Assembly (NCBI RefSeq): GCF_003710105.1 | Contig: NZ_CP033325.1 | Location: 1,984,001 to 2,048,000 of the forward strand | DNA: 64,000 bases | Direction of reading: 5' to 3' | Origin: Georgenia faecalis | GTDB lineage: Bacteria > Actinomycetota > Actinomycetes > Actinomycetales > Actinomycetaceae | Part shown: positions 41,049-49,170 of the stretch, in pieces | Layout: every line of letters starts with the position of its first letter | Position numbering within the stretch: the first letter of the stretch is position 1 | The notes under the pieces: generated by a model | Databases searched by the model: none | What the model was told of the DNA's origin: nothing | Seen by the model: only the letters and a program-made list of their open reading frames with translations | Position numbers and translations under genes: made by a program

Positions 41049-42035
41049 TCAGCCCGTGCGCGCCCCCGCTGCCGGCGCGGGTTGTGGCGTGGTCGTGGGG
41101 CCCTGGCAGACCGGGCCCTCCGCCGTCCACGTCAGTCGGTCCAGGCACATGCGCCGGGCCGTACCGGCCGCGTCCCAGGCGTGGTAGACGAGCCAGTCGG
41201 CGCCGGCGTCGTCGGTGACGACGCTCGCGTGCCCCGGCCCGTGGACCACGCCGGGAACCGTCCGCACGACCGTCGGTCCGGCGGCAGCACCGTCGGGCTC
41301 GTGCCAGGGGCCCATCGGGGTCTGCGCCCACACCGCCGAGACGCCGTACCCCGCCTCCTCCCAGTTCCCACCGGAGTACAGGCACCAGTAGCGGCCCTGC
41401 CGGCGCACGACGAACGGGCCCTCGCAGGTGTGCCAGTCGTGCACGGCGCCGTACATCGGCCGGTCCGCGAGGAAGAGCTGCCAGTCCGCGGTGGCACTCA
41501 CCACCGGCCGCGGGTCGCCGGCGAGGCGACCGGGGCCGACGAGCCGGTCGACGACGACGGCGGTCCCCACCCGTTCTCCCTCGAGCCGGTCGACGGCGTA
41601 GAAGAGGTACCACTGGCCGTCGTCGTCCCGGAACGGGTGGGCGTCGATCGCGAACGGCTCGTCCGGGGTGAGCACCACGCCCGCGTCCCGGTAGGGGCCG
41701 CTGGGGCTGGTGCTCGTCGCCACCCGCAGGGCGTGGCCGCGGTCCTCGACGCCCGCGGAGTAGTACAGGACGTACTCGCCGCCCATACGCGCGATCTCCG
41801 GTGCCCACAGGTGCGTGGCCTCGCCGGGGACGTCGTCGGGGGCGAGGACGTCCCCGAGCGGTTCCCACCGGACGAGGTCGGCGGAGGCGAGGGCGACGAG
41901 GGACTGCGCGCCCTCCCCCGGCCCGGTCCCCACCGCCACGTACCCGCCGGGCGTGGCCAGCACGAACGGGTCCGCGAGGTAGCCGGGCCAGACGGGGTTG
42001 GTGTACGTCCGCCCCCGCGCCCCCTCGGACGTCAT
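41049..42035 (-). CDS. Glycoside hydrolase family 43 protein
   Basis: A 328-residue single-domain five-bladed propeller of GH43 type. The three catalytic acids are visible: the general base in YTNPVWPGYLADPFVL (Asp22), the pKa modulator in FAIDAHPFRDDDGQWYLFY (Asp131) and the general acid in HTCEGPFVVRRQG (Glu205). There is no signal peptide, so it acts inside the cell on imported oligosaccharides. GH43 enzymes cleave arabinose or xylose linkages; which one cannot be told here. Its start overlaps the upstream permease stop in ATGA, making it the last gene of the binding protein-permease-permease-GH43 operon. Confidence 0.92.
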   Translation of the reverse strand: MTSEGARGRTYTNPVWPGYLADPFVLATPGGYVAVGTGPGEGAQSLVALASADLVRWEPLGDVLAPDDVPGEATHLWAPEIARMGGEYVLYYSAGVEDRGHALRVATSTSPSGPYRDAGVVLTPDEPFAIDAHPFRDDDGQWYLFYAVDRLEGERVGTAVVVDRLVGPGRLAGDPRPVVSATADWQLFLADRPMYGAVHDWHTCEGPFVVRRQGRYWCLYSGGNWEEAGYGVSAVWAQTPMGPWHEPDGAAAGPTVVRTVPGVVHGPGHASVVTDDAGADWLVYHAWDAAGTARRMCLDRLTWTAEGPVCQGPTTTPQPAPAAGARTG

Positions 42036-42907
42036 CCCTTGAGTCCCGCCCGACCGACACCCTCGACGACGTACCGCTGGGCGGCGAAGTACATGAGGAG
42101 GACCGGGACGCTCGCGATGACCGCGCCGGCCATGAGGAGGTCGTACCGCACCGAGTTGGCGTTCTGCAGGGTCGACAGGCCGGCCGGCAGGGTCTGGTTC
42201 TCCGGGGAGAACAGGACGTAGACCGGCCAGAGGAAGTCGTTCCAGTTGGTGAGGAACGACAGCAGCGCCAGCGTCACGAGGGCCGGCCGGGACAGCGGCA
42301 GGATCACCGTGCGGAACGTCCGCCAGCGCGTCGCGCCGTCGATGAACGCCGCCTGCTCGAGCTCGAGGGGCAGCCCCATGAAGAACTGCCGCATGAAGAA
42401 CACCCCGAAGGCGCCGGCGGCGCCGGGGAGGATGACGGCGAGCAGCGTGTCGAGCCACCCCAGTCGGCCGACGATGAGGTAGTTGGGGATGAGGAGGATG
42501 ACGGGCGGCACGAACAGGGTGGCGACGATGATCGGGAAGAGGATGCGGCGGCCGCGGAAGTCGATCCGGGCCAGCGCGTAACCCGCCATCGAGGCGGTGA
42601 CGACGATGATCAGCGTCTGCCCGGTCGCCGCGGCGAGGCTGTTGATGAGCCAGCGGATCACCGGGGTGCCCTCGGCGCCGAGGATCGCCTCGTACGCCTG
42701 GAGGGTCGGCTCCTCCGGGATCCACTGCGGCGTGGGTGCGGCGGCGCCCGCCGTCGTCTTGAACGACGTGGAGAGCATGTAGAGCAGCGGCGAGATGAAG
42801 ACGAGGGTGAGGATGGCGAGCAGCACGTAGAGCAGGGTGCGGCTCGCGCCCCGGCCCTTGCGGTTCTCGTCGGGCCGGATGGTGCGCGGCGCGGTCGCGG
42901 TGCTCAT
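42032..42907 (-). CDS. Carbohydrate ABC transporter permease (MalG type)
   Basis: A 291-residue permease with six membrane helices: LYVLLAILTLVFISPLLYMLS near the N-terminus, IIVVTASMAGYALARIDFRG, and the EAA loop LEQAAFIDGATRWRTFRTVILPLSRPAL (about 195-222) that docks to the ATPase, followed by WNDFLWPVYVL. It works with the MalF-type partner. No ATPase gene is present nearby, so the transporter probably uses a shared MsiK-like ATPase, as is common in Actinobacteria. It overlaps both neighbours by 4 nt. Confidence 0.94.
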   Translation of the reverse strand: MSTATAPRTIRPDENRKGRGASRTLLYVLLAILTLVFISPLLYMLSTSFKTTAGAAAPTPQWIPEEPTLQAYEAILGAEGTPVIRWLINSLAAATGQTLIIVVTASMAGYALARIDFRGRRILFPIIVATLFVPPVILLIPNYLIVGRLGWLDTLLAVILPGAAGAFGVFFMRQFFMGLPLELEQAAFIDGATRWRTFRTVILPLSRPALVTLALLSFLTNWNDFLWPVYVLFSPENQTLPAGLSTLQNANSVRYDLLMAGAVIASVPVLLMYFAAQRYVVEGVGRAGLKG

Positions 42908-43908
42908 CGGGCATCCTTCCTGGGCCGGTCGGGACGTTCACGGAAGAGGAAGAAGACCGCCATGCTGATGATCGCGAGGAAGACCGAGAAGATCATCGAC
43001 ATGGCCGAGGCGAGGCCGGAGTTGAAGCTCGTGAGCCCGGTCTCCGCGATCTGGTAGATCGCCGTGCGCGTCTCCTGGCCGGGACCGCCCTGGGTCATGA
43101 GGTAGGACTGCCCGAACATGTTCACCGAGGCGATGATCGTCACGCTGGTGATGAAGAGCAGCACGGGACGCAGCCCCGGGATGGTGATGTGCCGGAACCG
43201 CTGCCAGGGCCCGGCGCCGTCCATCTTCGCGGCCTCGTAGAGCTCCGGGGAGATGTCCTGCAGGGCGGCGAGGTAGATGACGGTGTTGAAGCCGAGCGTC
43301 CACCACACCGTCACCCCGATGAGCGAGATCCACGCCCACGGCAGCTGCGTGAGCCACGGGATGGCGTCGTTGAGGCCGATGACGCCGAGGTAGTGGTTGA
43401 CGAGGCCGATGTTGGTGTCCAGCAGGTAGCGCCACAGCACGGCGACGACGGCGACGCCGAGGACGTACGGCGCGAAGTACATGGCCCGGAAGAAGTTCCG
43501 GCCACGGAACTTGATGTTCATCGCCAGGGCCACCACGAGCGGGAGGACGAGGAGGAGCGGGACGGTGGCCACCGTGAAGATCGCCGTGCCCTGCATGCCC
43601 TGCCAGAACGCCCCGGCGAACGGGGAGCTGCCGTCGATGAGGCCGGTGTAGTTGTCGAGGCCGATGAACGGCTTCTCCGCCAGGGTGTAGTCGTAGTCGT
43701 GGAGGCTGATCCACACGCCGATGATGGTCGGCAGGATGACGAAGGCCGTGAAGACCACGAGGTACGGCGCCATGAAGAGCCAGCCGTCGCGGTTGTCGCG
43801 GGAACGGGTGGCGGCGGCCCGTGCGCTGGTGCGCACGGCGCTGGTCCGGCTCGCGCTCGCGCCCGTGGCCACCCCGGCGGCGGGCGGATTGATCGCTACA
43901 TCGCTCAT
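42904..43908 (-). CDS. Carbohydrate ABC transporter permease (MalF type)
   Basis: A 334-residue permease. After a variable Ala/Ser/Arg-rich N-terminus come GWLFMAPYLVVFTAFVILPTIIGVWISLHDYDYT (split over residues 42-76), PLLLVLPLVVALAMNIKFRGRNFFRAMYFAPYV, and the EAA loop LYEAAKMDGAGPWQRFRHITIPGLRPV. Six membrane helices are predicted. The start ATG 43908 lies in the stop of the binding-protein gene and its stop overlaps the MalG-type gene start. It imports a sugar or oligosaccharide supplied by the lipoprotein encoded just upstream. Confidence 0.94.
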   Translation of the reverse strand: MSDVAINPPAAGVATGASASRTSAVRTSARAAATRSRDNRDGWLFMAPYLVVFTAFVILPTIIGVWISLHDYDYTLAEKPFIGLDNYTGLIDGSSPFAGAFWQGMQGTAIFTVATVPLLLVLPLVVALAMNIKFRGRNFFRAMYFAPYVLGVAVVAVLWRYLLDTNIGLVNHYLGVIGLNDAIPWLTQLPWAWISLIGVTVWWTLGFNTVIYLAALQDISPELYEAAKMDGAGPWQRFRHITIPGLRPVLLFITSVTIIASVNMFGQSYLMTQGGPGQETRTAIYQIAETGLTSFNSGLASAMSMIFSVFLAIISMAVFFLFRERPDRPRKDAR

Positions 43909-45230
43909 GCCTGGCCCCTCTCGAACTTGCGGAGGTTGTTCTGCATCATCGCCGTCGCCCGGGAAGCGGCACCCTCGAGCGCGGACCGCGCGTCCGCCCG
44001 GCCGAGGATGGTGTCGGCGATGGCCGTCTCCAGCGTCTGGACCTGCACCTCACCCACGGCCGCGACCGGCGGGAGGAACCGCATCGAGGGGATGGCCTCG
44101 GTGAGCGCGGCCTGGGGGGTCGCCCGGAACTCCTCGGTCTCCCGGGCCGAGGTCAGCGCGGGGATCATCCCCGCGTCGGCCCAGGACGCGGAGTTCTCCA
44201 CGAGGTACTGGAGGAACTGCTTGCTCGCGAGGAGCCGGTTGTCGTCCGGGCGCCGGCTCCGGAACAGCACGAGCTGGTGGGAGTTCGCCCAGACCGCCGG
44301 CTCCGTGCCCACGGTCGGCAGCGGCGTCATCGTCCACGACAGGTCGGGGGCCGTGGTGGTGAGGTCGTTGGCCTGCCAGATCCCGTCCCAGGTGTAGGCG
44401 CCCTCCCCGTTCTTGAACGCCGTGTACTGCGAGTCGATGGCGACGTTGGCGGGGCTGTAGCCCTGCTCGATGTGGTCGACCATCCACTGCAGCGCGTCGA
44501 CGCCGGCGTCGCTGCCGAACGTCGCCGCCGTGCCGTCCTCGGCGTAGGGCTCCCCGCCGAACTGCCACAGCAGCGACAGGAAGATGAGGTGCGCCGGCCA
44601 GCGGTTGGGCATCCACAGCGGGGAGGACACCCCGGCGCCCACGAGGGCGGACATCTGCTCCTCGAACTCGGCCCCGGTGGCGGCCGGGGTGGTGATCCCC
44701 GCCTGCTCGAGGACCGAGCGGTTGCCGTACATCGCGAGGGAGTGCATGTCGAGCGGGATGCCGTACCGCTGCTCCTGGTACATCCCGGCGTTCCACACGT
44801 CCTCGGGGTAGTCCCCGCCGCTGAGCCCCAGCTCGGTGACGACGTCGTCGATGGGGGTGATCGTGCGGCGGGCCGCCTGGGTGGCGAGCTGCTCGACGTG
44901 CATGGCGCCGACGTCGGGCCCCTGCCCCGCGTGCACCGCCGCGATGACCCGCTGGTAGTACTGCGCCCACTGGACGACGTTCATCCGGACGTCGATGAGG
45001 TCCTGGCTGGCGTTGAAGTCCTCGACGAGCTGGCGCATGGCCGGGCCGTCACCGCCGGTGAAGCCGTTCCAGTACTGGATCGTCACCGGCGGCCCCGAGT
45101 ACCCGCTGCTCTCCAGCGTGGGGCCGGTGGACGTCAGGGGCGTCGCACTGGCGCACCCCGCCATCACCAGCCCGGTGCCTGCCGCCCCGAAAACAAGAAA
45201 GTCCCGCCGTGAAACTGAACGGCCCCCCAT
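43905..45230 (-). CDS. Extracellular sugar-binding lipoprotein with Tat-like signal
   Basis: A 441-residue family 1 solute-binding protein. The signal peptide has a twin-arginine motif SRRDFLVFG (Arg8, Arg9) and a lipobox VMAGC (Cys26), so it is probably exported folded by Tat and then lipidated. The mature body begins VTIQYWNGFTGGDGPAMRQLVEDFN, typical of sugar-binding proteins, and contains AMHVEQLATQAARRTITPIDD and GIPLDMHSLAMYGN. AGAAGG lies 8 nt before ATG 45230; a GTG at 45239 is a weaker option. A CRP-like palindrome is centred 38 bp upstream. First gene of the transport-GH43 operon. Confidence 0.94.
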   Translation of the reverse strand: MGGRSVSRRDFLVFGAAGTGLVMAGCASATPLTSTGPTLESSGYSGPPVTIQYWNGFTGGDGPAMRQLVEDFNASQDLIDVRMNVVQWAQYYQRVIAAVHAGQGPDVGAMHVEQLATQAARRTITPIDDVVTELGLSGGDYPEDVWNAGMYQEQRYGIPLDMHSLAMYGNRSVLEQAGITTPAATGAEFEEQMSALVGAGVSSPLWMPNRWPAHLIFLSLLWQFGGEPYAEDGTAATFGSDAGVDALQWMVDHIEQGYSPANVAIDSQYTAFKNGEGAYTWDGIWQANDLTTTAPDLSWTMTPLPTVGTEPAVWANSHQLVLFRSRRPDDNRLLASKQFLQYLVENSASWADAGMIPALTSARETEEFRATPQAALTEAIPSMRFLPPVAAVGEVQVQTLETAIADTILGRADARSALEGAASRATAMMQNNLRKFERGQA

Positions 45231-45259
45231 GCCAACCACCTTCTCGCGTCATCGTCGAG

Positions 45260-45275
45260 TGTGATGGCGCTCACA
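45260..45275. promoter_or_regulatory. CRP/GlxR-like palindrome between sugar operon and alpha-galactosidase
   Basis: TGTGA-TGGCGC-TCACA, a perfect 5-6-5 inverted repeat matching the CRP/GlxR consensus TGTGA-n6-TCACA. It lies 30 bp upstream of the binding-protein start and overlaps a possible minus-strand -10 (TACTGT, 45278-45273), a position suited to repression. A LacI-type operator reading (GTGAGCGC core) is also possible. Confidence 0.6.
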
Positions 45276-45424
45276 GTAGCCCCGCCGTGCCGTGCGGGTC
45301 ACCATTCCAGCGTCCGACACGCGCGCCGGTGCCGCGTGGTCGCCCGGCGCGCCCGTGGGTACCGTCGTCGCAGGCGACCGGCCCGCATCCGGCCGGGCTG
45401 CCCGACCTCCGACGAAGGAGACCC

Positions 45425-47581
45425 GTGACCGAGCCCAGCACGGACATCCGCCACCTCCGGGCGGGCGGCACGTCGCTCGTCCTCGACTGCACGGGGACGG
45501 CGCTGCCCCGCGTCCTGCACTGGGGCGCGGACCTCGGGGACCTCGACGGCGCCGACCTCGCCACGCTGCGGCGGGTGAGCGAGCCCCCGCTGGTCTCCGG
45601 CCAGGCCGACGTCGTCGTGCCGCTCGGGCTGCTGGCGGAGCACTCCGCCGGGTGGCTGGGCACGCCGGGTCTGGTGGGCCACCGCGCCGGCACCGACTTC
45701 TCCACCGCGTTCGCCGTGTTCGCGGTGGAGGACGAGACGCCCGATGAGGACCCCGTCGTCGCCCGCCGGGTCGTCGCCCGCGCGGACGACGCCACGGCCC
45801 GCCTGGGGCTCGTCGTCGTCGTGGAGCTCCTCCACGCCGGCCTGGTGCGGATGCGGGGGCAGGTGACCAACCTCGGCGACGGCGTCTTCGACCTCGCCGC
45901 CCTCGACCTCGCCCTTCCGGTCCCCACCGAGGCCGTGGAGATCCTCGACCTCACCGGTCGCCACCTGCGCGAGCGCTCACCCCAGCGGCACGCGTTCACC
46001 CTGGGCACCCACCTGCGCGAGTCGCGCGGCGCCCGGGGCCCCGACGCCAGCCTCGTCCTCGCCGTCGGGACGCCCGGGCTCGCGTGGCGGCGCGGGGAGG
46101 TGCGCGGCGTCCACGTCGCCTGGTCCGGCAACACCCGCACCTACGCCGAGCGGACCAACCTCGGCCTCTCCCTCGTCGCGGGCGGCGAGCTGCTGCTGCC
46201 CGGCGAGGTGCGCCTCGGGCCGGACGAGTCGTACACCGGGCCGTGGGTCTACGGCTCGCACGGCACCGGCCTCGACGGGCTGTCCGGGCGCTTCCACCGC
46301 TTCCTCCGTGGTCGTCCGGAGCACCCGCGCCGCCCCCGTCCCGTCACGCTCAACGTGTGGGAGGCGGTCTACTTCGACCACGACCTCGCGCGGCTCACCC
46401 GCCTCGCCGACGTCGCGGCCTCGGTGGGGGTCGAGCGCTACGTGCTCGACGACGGGTGGTTCGGCTCGCGGCGCGACGACACCTCCGGGCTCGGGGACTG
46501 GGTGGTCTCGCCCGAGGCGTGGCCGCACGGGCTGGGGCCGCTCGTCGAGCACGTCCACGGACTCGGCATGGAGTTCGGCCTGTGGTTCGAGCCGGAGATG
46601 GTCAACCCCGACTCCGACCTCTACCGCGCACACCCCGAGTGGATCCTCGCGGTGCCGGGCCGCGTGCCGGTGCCCATGCGCCACCAGCAGGTGCTCGACC
46701 TCACCCACGCCGGCGCGTACGCCCACGTCCGCGACCAGATCCTCGCGGTCCTCGCCGCCTACCCCATCGACTACCTCAAGTGGGACTACAACCGGGACCT
46801 CGTCGAGCCGGGCCACCAGCCCACCGGCCGCGCCGCGGTCCACGAGCAGACCCGGGCGCTCTACCGCCTGCTCGACGAGATCCGCGCGGCGCACCCCGGT
46901 CTGGAGATCGAGTCGTGCGCGAGCGGCGGCGGGCGGGTGGACCTCGGCATCCTCGCCCGGACCGACCGCGTGTGGGGCTCGGACAGCATCGACCCGCTCG
47001 AGCGGCAGCAGATCGAGGCCTACACCTCCCTCCTGCTCCCGCCCGAGCTCGTGGGCTCCCACATCGGCTCCCCGGTGAGCCACACCACCGGTCGCGCGCA
47101 CGCGCTCGACTTCCGCGCCGCCACGGCCTTTTTTTCCCACCTCGGCATCGAGTGGGACCTCACGGCGGCCAGCCCGGCCGAGCACGACCGCCTGCGCGAG
47201 TGGGTGAGCGCGCACAAGGCGCACCGCCCGCTCCTCCACGGCGGCACCGTGGTCCACGCGGATTACGCCGACGACGCGATCTGGGTGCACGGCGTCGTCG
47301 CCCCGGACGGCGGCGAGGCGATCGTCACCATCGTCGCGCTGGCGACCACCGTCGCCTCACCGCCCGGGCGCCTGCGGATCCCCGGCCTCGCGCCCGACGC
47401 CCACTACCGGCTCACGCCGCTCGCCCCGGGCGACGTCGTCCACGGGCGCACCGGGCACCGGGCTCCGCCCTGGTGGGCGGAGCCCGTGACGCTGCCGGGT
47501 GCCGTGCTCGGCGGGGTCGGCGTGCAGGCCCCGGTACTCAACCCCGAGCAGGCGGTGCTGCTGCACCTCGTGCGGGTCTGA
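45425..47581 (+). CDS. Alpha-galactosidase (GH36)
   Basis: A 718-residue GH36 enzyme: an N-terminal beta-supersandwich (1-320), then a TIM barrel with NVWEAVYFDHDLARL, VLDDGWFGSRRDD, EFGLWFEPEMVNPDSDLYR, the nucleophile in YLKWDYNRDLVEP (Asp454), SCASGGGRVDLGILARTD, and the acid/base Asp520 in VWGSDSIDPLERQ. A C-terminal beta domain closes the protein. It removes terminal alpha-galactose from raffinose-type oligosaccharides or galactomannan fragments. There is no signal peptide, so it is intracellular. GAAGGAG is 4 nt before GTG 45425, a rather short spacing. It is divergent from the sugar ABC operon and probably co-regulated. A T7 run sits at 47129-47135 within the gene. Confidence 0.95.
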   Translation: MTEPSTDIRHLRAGGTSLVLDCTGTALPRVLHWGADLGDLDGADLATLRRVSEPPLVSGQADVVVPLGLLAEHSAGWLGTPGLVGHRAGTDFSTAFAVFAVEDETPDEDPVVARRVVARADDATARLGLVVVVELLHAGLVRMRGQVTNLGDGVFDLAALDLALPVPTEAVEILDLTGRHLRERSPQRHAFTLGTHLRESRGARGPDASLVLAVGTPGLAWRRGEVRGVHVAWSGNTRTYAERTNLGLSLVAGGELLLPGEVRLGPDESYTGPWVYGSHGTGLDGLSGRFHRFLRGRPEHPRRPRPVTLNVWEAVYFDHDLARLTRLADVAASVGVERYVLDDGWFGSRRDDTSGLGDWVVSPEAWPHGLGPLVEHVHGLGMEFGLWFEPEMVNPDSDLYRAHPEWILAVPGRVPVPMRHQQVLDLTHAGAYAHVRDQILAVLAAYPIDYLKWDYNRDLVEPGHQPTGRAAVHEQTRALYRLLDEIRAAHPGLEIESCASGGGRVDLGILARTDRVWGSDSIDPLERQQIEAYTSLLLPPELVGSHIGSPVSHTTGRAHALDFRAATAFFSHLGIEWDLTAASPAEHDRLREWVSAHKAHRPLLHGGTVVHADYADDAIWVHGVVAPDGGEAIVTIVALATTVASPPGRLRIPGLAPDAHYRLTPLAPGDVVHGRTGHRAPPWWAEPVTLPGAVLGGVGVQAPVLNPEQAVLLHLVRV

Positions 47582-47654
47582 CGCCCCCGCGCGAGCGGGT
47601 CTGATGGGCCACGGCCCCGCCGCGGGCCAGAATGCCGCCGAGGGGTCCGAGCCC

Positions 47655-49103
47655 TCAGGCCGCGGTCGGCTTGGACGGACGCGAGTGGGACTCGTTCGTC
47701 ATGTCCTCGAGCTCCCGGCCGAGCGTCTCCGGCACGCGGCGTATCACGAAGATGAAGGAGATGAGCGCGCACGCCGCGTAGATCCCGTAGGCGAGCGTGA
47801 GGCTGATGTTGGAGAGCACGGGGAACGTCGTCGAGACCGCGAAGTTGGCCAGCCAGTTGAGCGCGGAGGCCACGGAGATCGCCGTCGCGCGGATCCGGTT
47901 GGGGAACATCTCCCCGAGCATCACCCACATGATCGGACCCCAGGTGGCGCCGAAGAAGACGACGAAGCCGTTCGCCGCGAGCAGCGCGATGGTGCCCCAC
48001 GGGGCGTCGAGGCTGGCCTCGCCGTCGACCACCGTGGCCTGGGAGAAGGCGAGCGCCATGACCCCGAGGGTGATGGCCATGCCGAGCGAGCCGGTGAGCA
48101 GCAGCGGGCGGCGGCCGACCTTGTCGATGAGCATGATCGCCACGATCGTCACGACGATGTTCGTCACCGACGTGATGACGGAGGTGAGCATCGCCTGGCT
48201 CTCGCCGAAGCCGACCGAGCGCCACAGCGACGTCGAGTAGTAGAAGATGACGTTGATCCCGACGAACTGCTGGAAGACCGCCAGGAAGATGCCCACCCAG
48301 ACGATGGGCTTGAGCCCGAGCTTCTCCCCCCGCAGGTCCCGCAGGCTCTCCGACGACTCCCGGGTGAGCGAGCGGCTGATCTCGGCGATCTTTGCCGCCG
48401 TGTCCGTGACACCGGTGTAGGTGCTGAGCACCCGGGCGGCCTCCTTGAGGCGCCCGACGTCGACGAGGTAGCGCGGCGACTCCGGGACCGTGAGCGCGAA
48501 GATCCCGTAGAGGACCGCCGGCACCGCCTCCGCCAGGAACATCCAGCGCCACGCCTCGAGGCCGAGCCACAGCTCGCGTGCCGCCCCGCCGGCGACGTCG
48601 GCGAGCACCGCGTCGGAGAGCAGCGCGGCGAAGATGCCGACGACGATGGCGAGCTGCTGGAGGGACCCGAGCCGCCCGCGCACGTTGGCCGGGGAGACCT
48701 CGGCGATGTACGCCGGGGCGATGACCGAGGCGGCTCCCACGCCGAGGCCCCCGAGGGCGCGCCAGAAGATGAGGTCCACCGGCCCGACGGCGAGGCCGGA
48801 GCCGATGGACGAGACGGTGAAGAGCACCGAGGCGATGACCATGACCCGCACGCGGCCCTGACGGGCGGCCAGCGGCCCGGCGAACCAGGCGCCGATGACG
48901 CACCCGAGGAGCGCCGAGGAGACGGTGAAGCCCTGGAGGAACCCGGTGATGCCGAAGTCGTTGCTCATGGCCTCGAGCGCCCCGTTGATGACCGAGGTGT
49001 CGAACCCGAAGAGGAAGCCGCCCATCGCGGCCGCCAGGGAGATCGCCACGATCCTTGCGTTGAACACTGCCGGTGCTGCCGGTCGCTGGGTCATCATCGC
49101 CAC
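47655..49103 (-). CDS. Sugar porter family MFS transporter
   Basis: A 482-residue, 12-helix MFS symporter with sugar porter signatures: GGFLFGFDTSVINGAL in helix 1, RALGGLGVGAASVIAPAYIAEVSPANVRGRLGSLQQL covering the R-x-G-R/K and PESP loops, VPESPRYLVDVGR before the central loop, QQFVGINVIFYYSTSLW in helix 7, and DKVGRRPLLLTGSLGM. These match proton-coupled xylose, arabinose, galactose or glucose importers such as XylE, AraE and GalP. The neighbouring GH36 and GH43 genes favour galactose or arabinose, not proven. ATG 49103 has a weak GGTGG upstream; ATG 49094 and 49097 are possible. It is convergent with the GH36 gene. Confidence 0.94.
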   Translation of the reverse strand: MAMMTQRPAAPAVFNARIVAISLAAAMGGFLFGFDTSVINGALEAMSNDFGITGFLQGFTVSSALLGCVIGAWFAGPLAARQGRVRVMVIASVLFTVSSIGSGLAVGPVDLIFWRALGGLGVGAASVIAPAYIAEVSPANVRGRLGSLQQLAIVVGIFAALLSDAVLADVAGGAARELWLGLEAWRWMFLAEAVPAVLYGIFALTVPESPRYLVDVGRLKEAARVLSTYTGVTDTAAKIAEISRSLTRESSESLRDLRGEKLGLKPIVWVGIFLAVFQQFVGINVIFYYSTSLWRSVGFGESQAMLTSVITSVTNIVVTIVAIMLIDKVGRRPLLLTGSLGMAITLGVMALAFSQATVVDGEASLDAPWGTIALLAANGFVVFFGATWGPIMWVMLGEMFPNRIRATAISVASALNWLANFAVSTTFPVLSNISLTLAYGIYAACALISFIFVIRRVPETLGRELEDMTNESHSRPSKPTAA

Positions 49104-49170
49104 CTGCCCCCCGCCGAGGTCGATGGCACGATCGGACCACGCGCCGCGCCGCTCCGCCAGCGGAGGTGCG

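Noticed and set aside
45260-45275. A LacI operator as the sole explanation for the sugar-locus palindrome
   Set aside because: The 5-6-5 CRP/GlxR layout fits exactly, whereas a LacI site would need an 8+8 palindrome that is only partly present. No lacI-type gene is adjacent. Kept as an alternative only.
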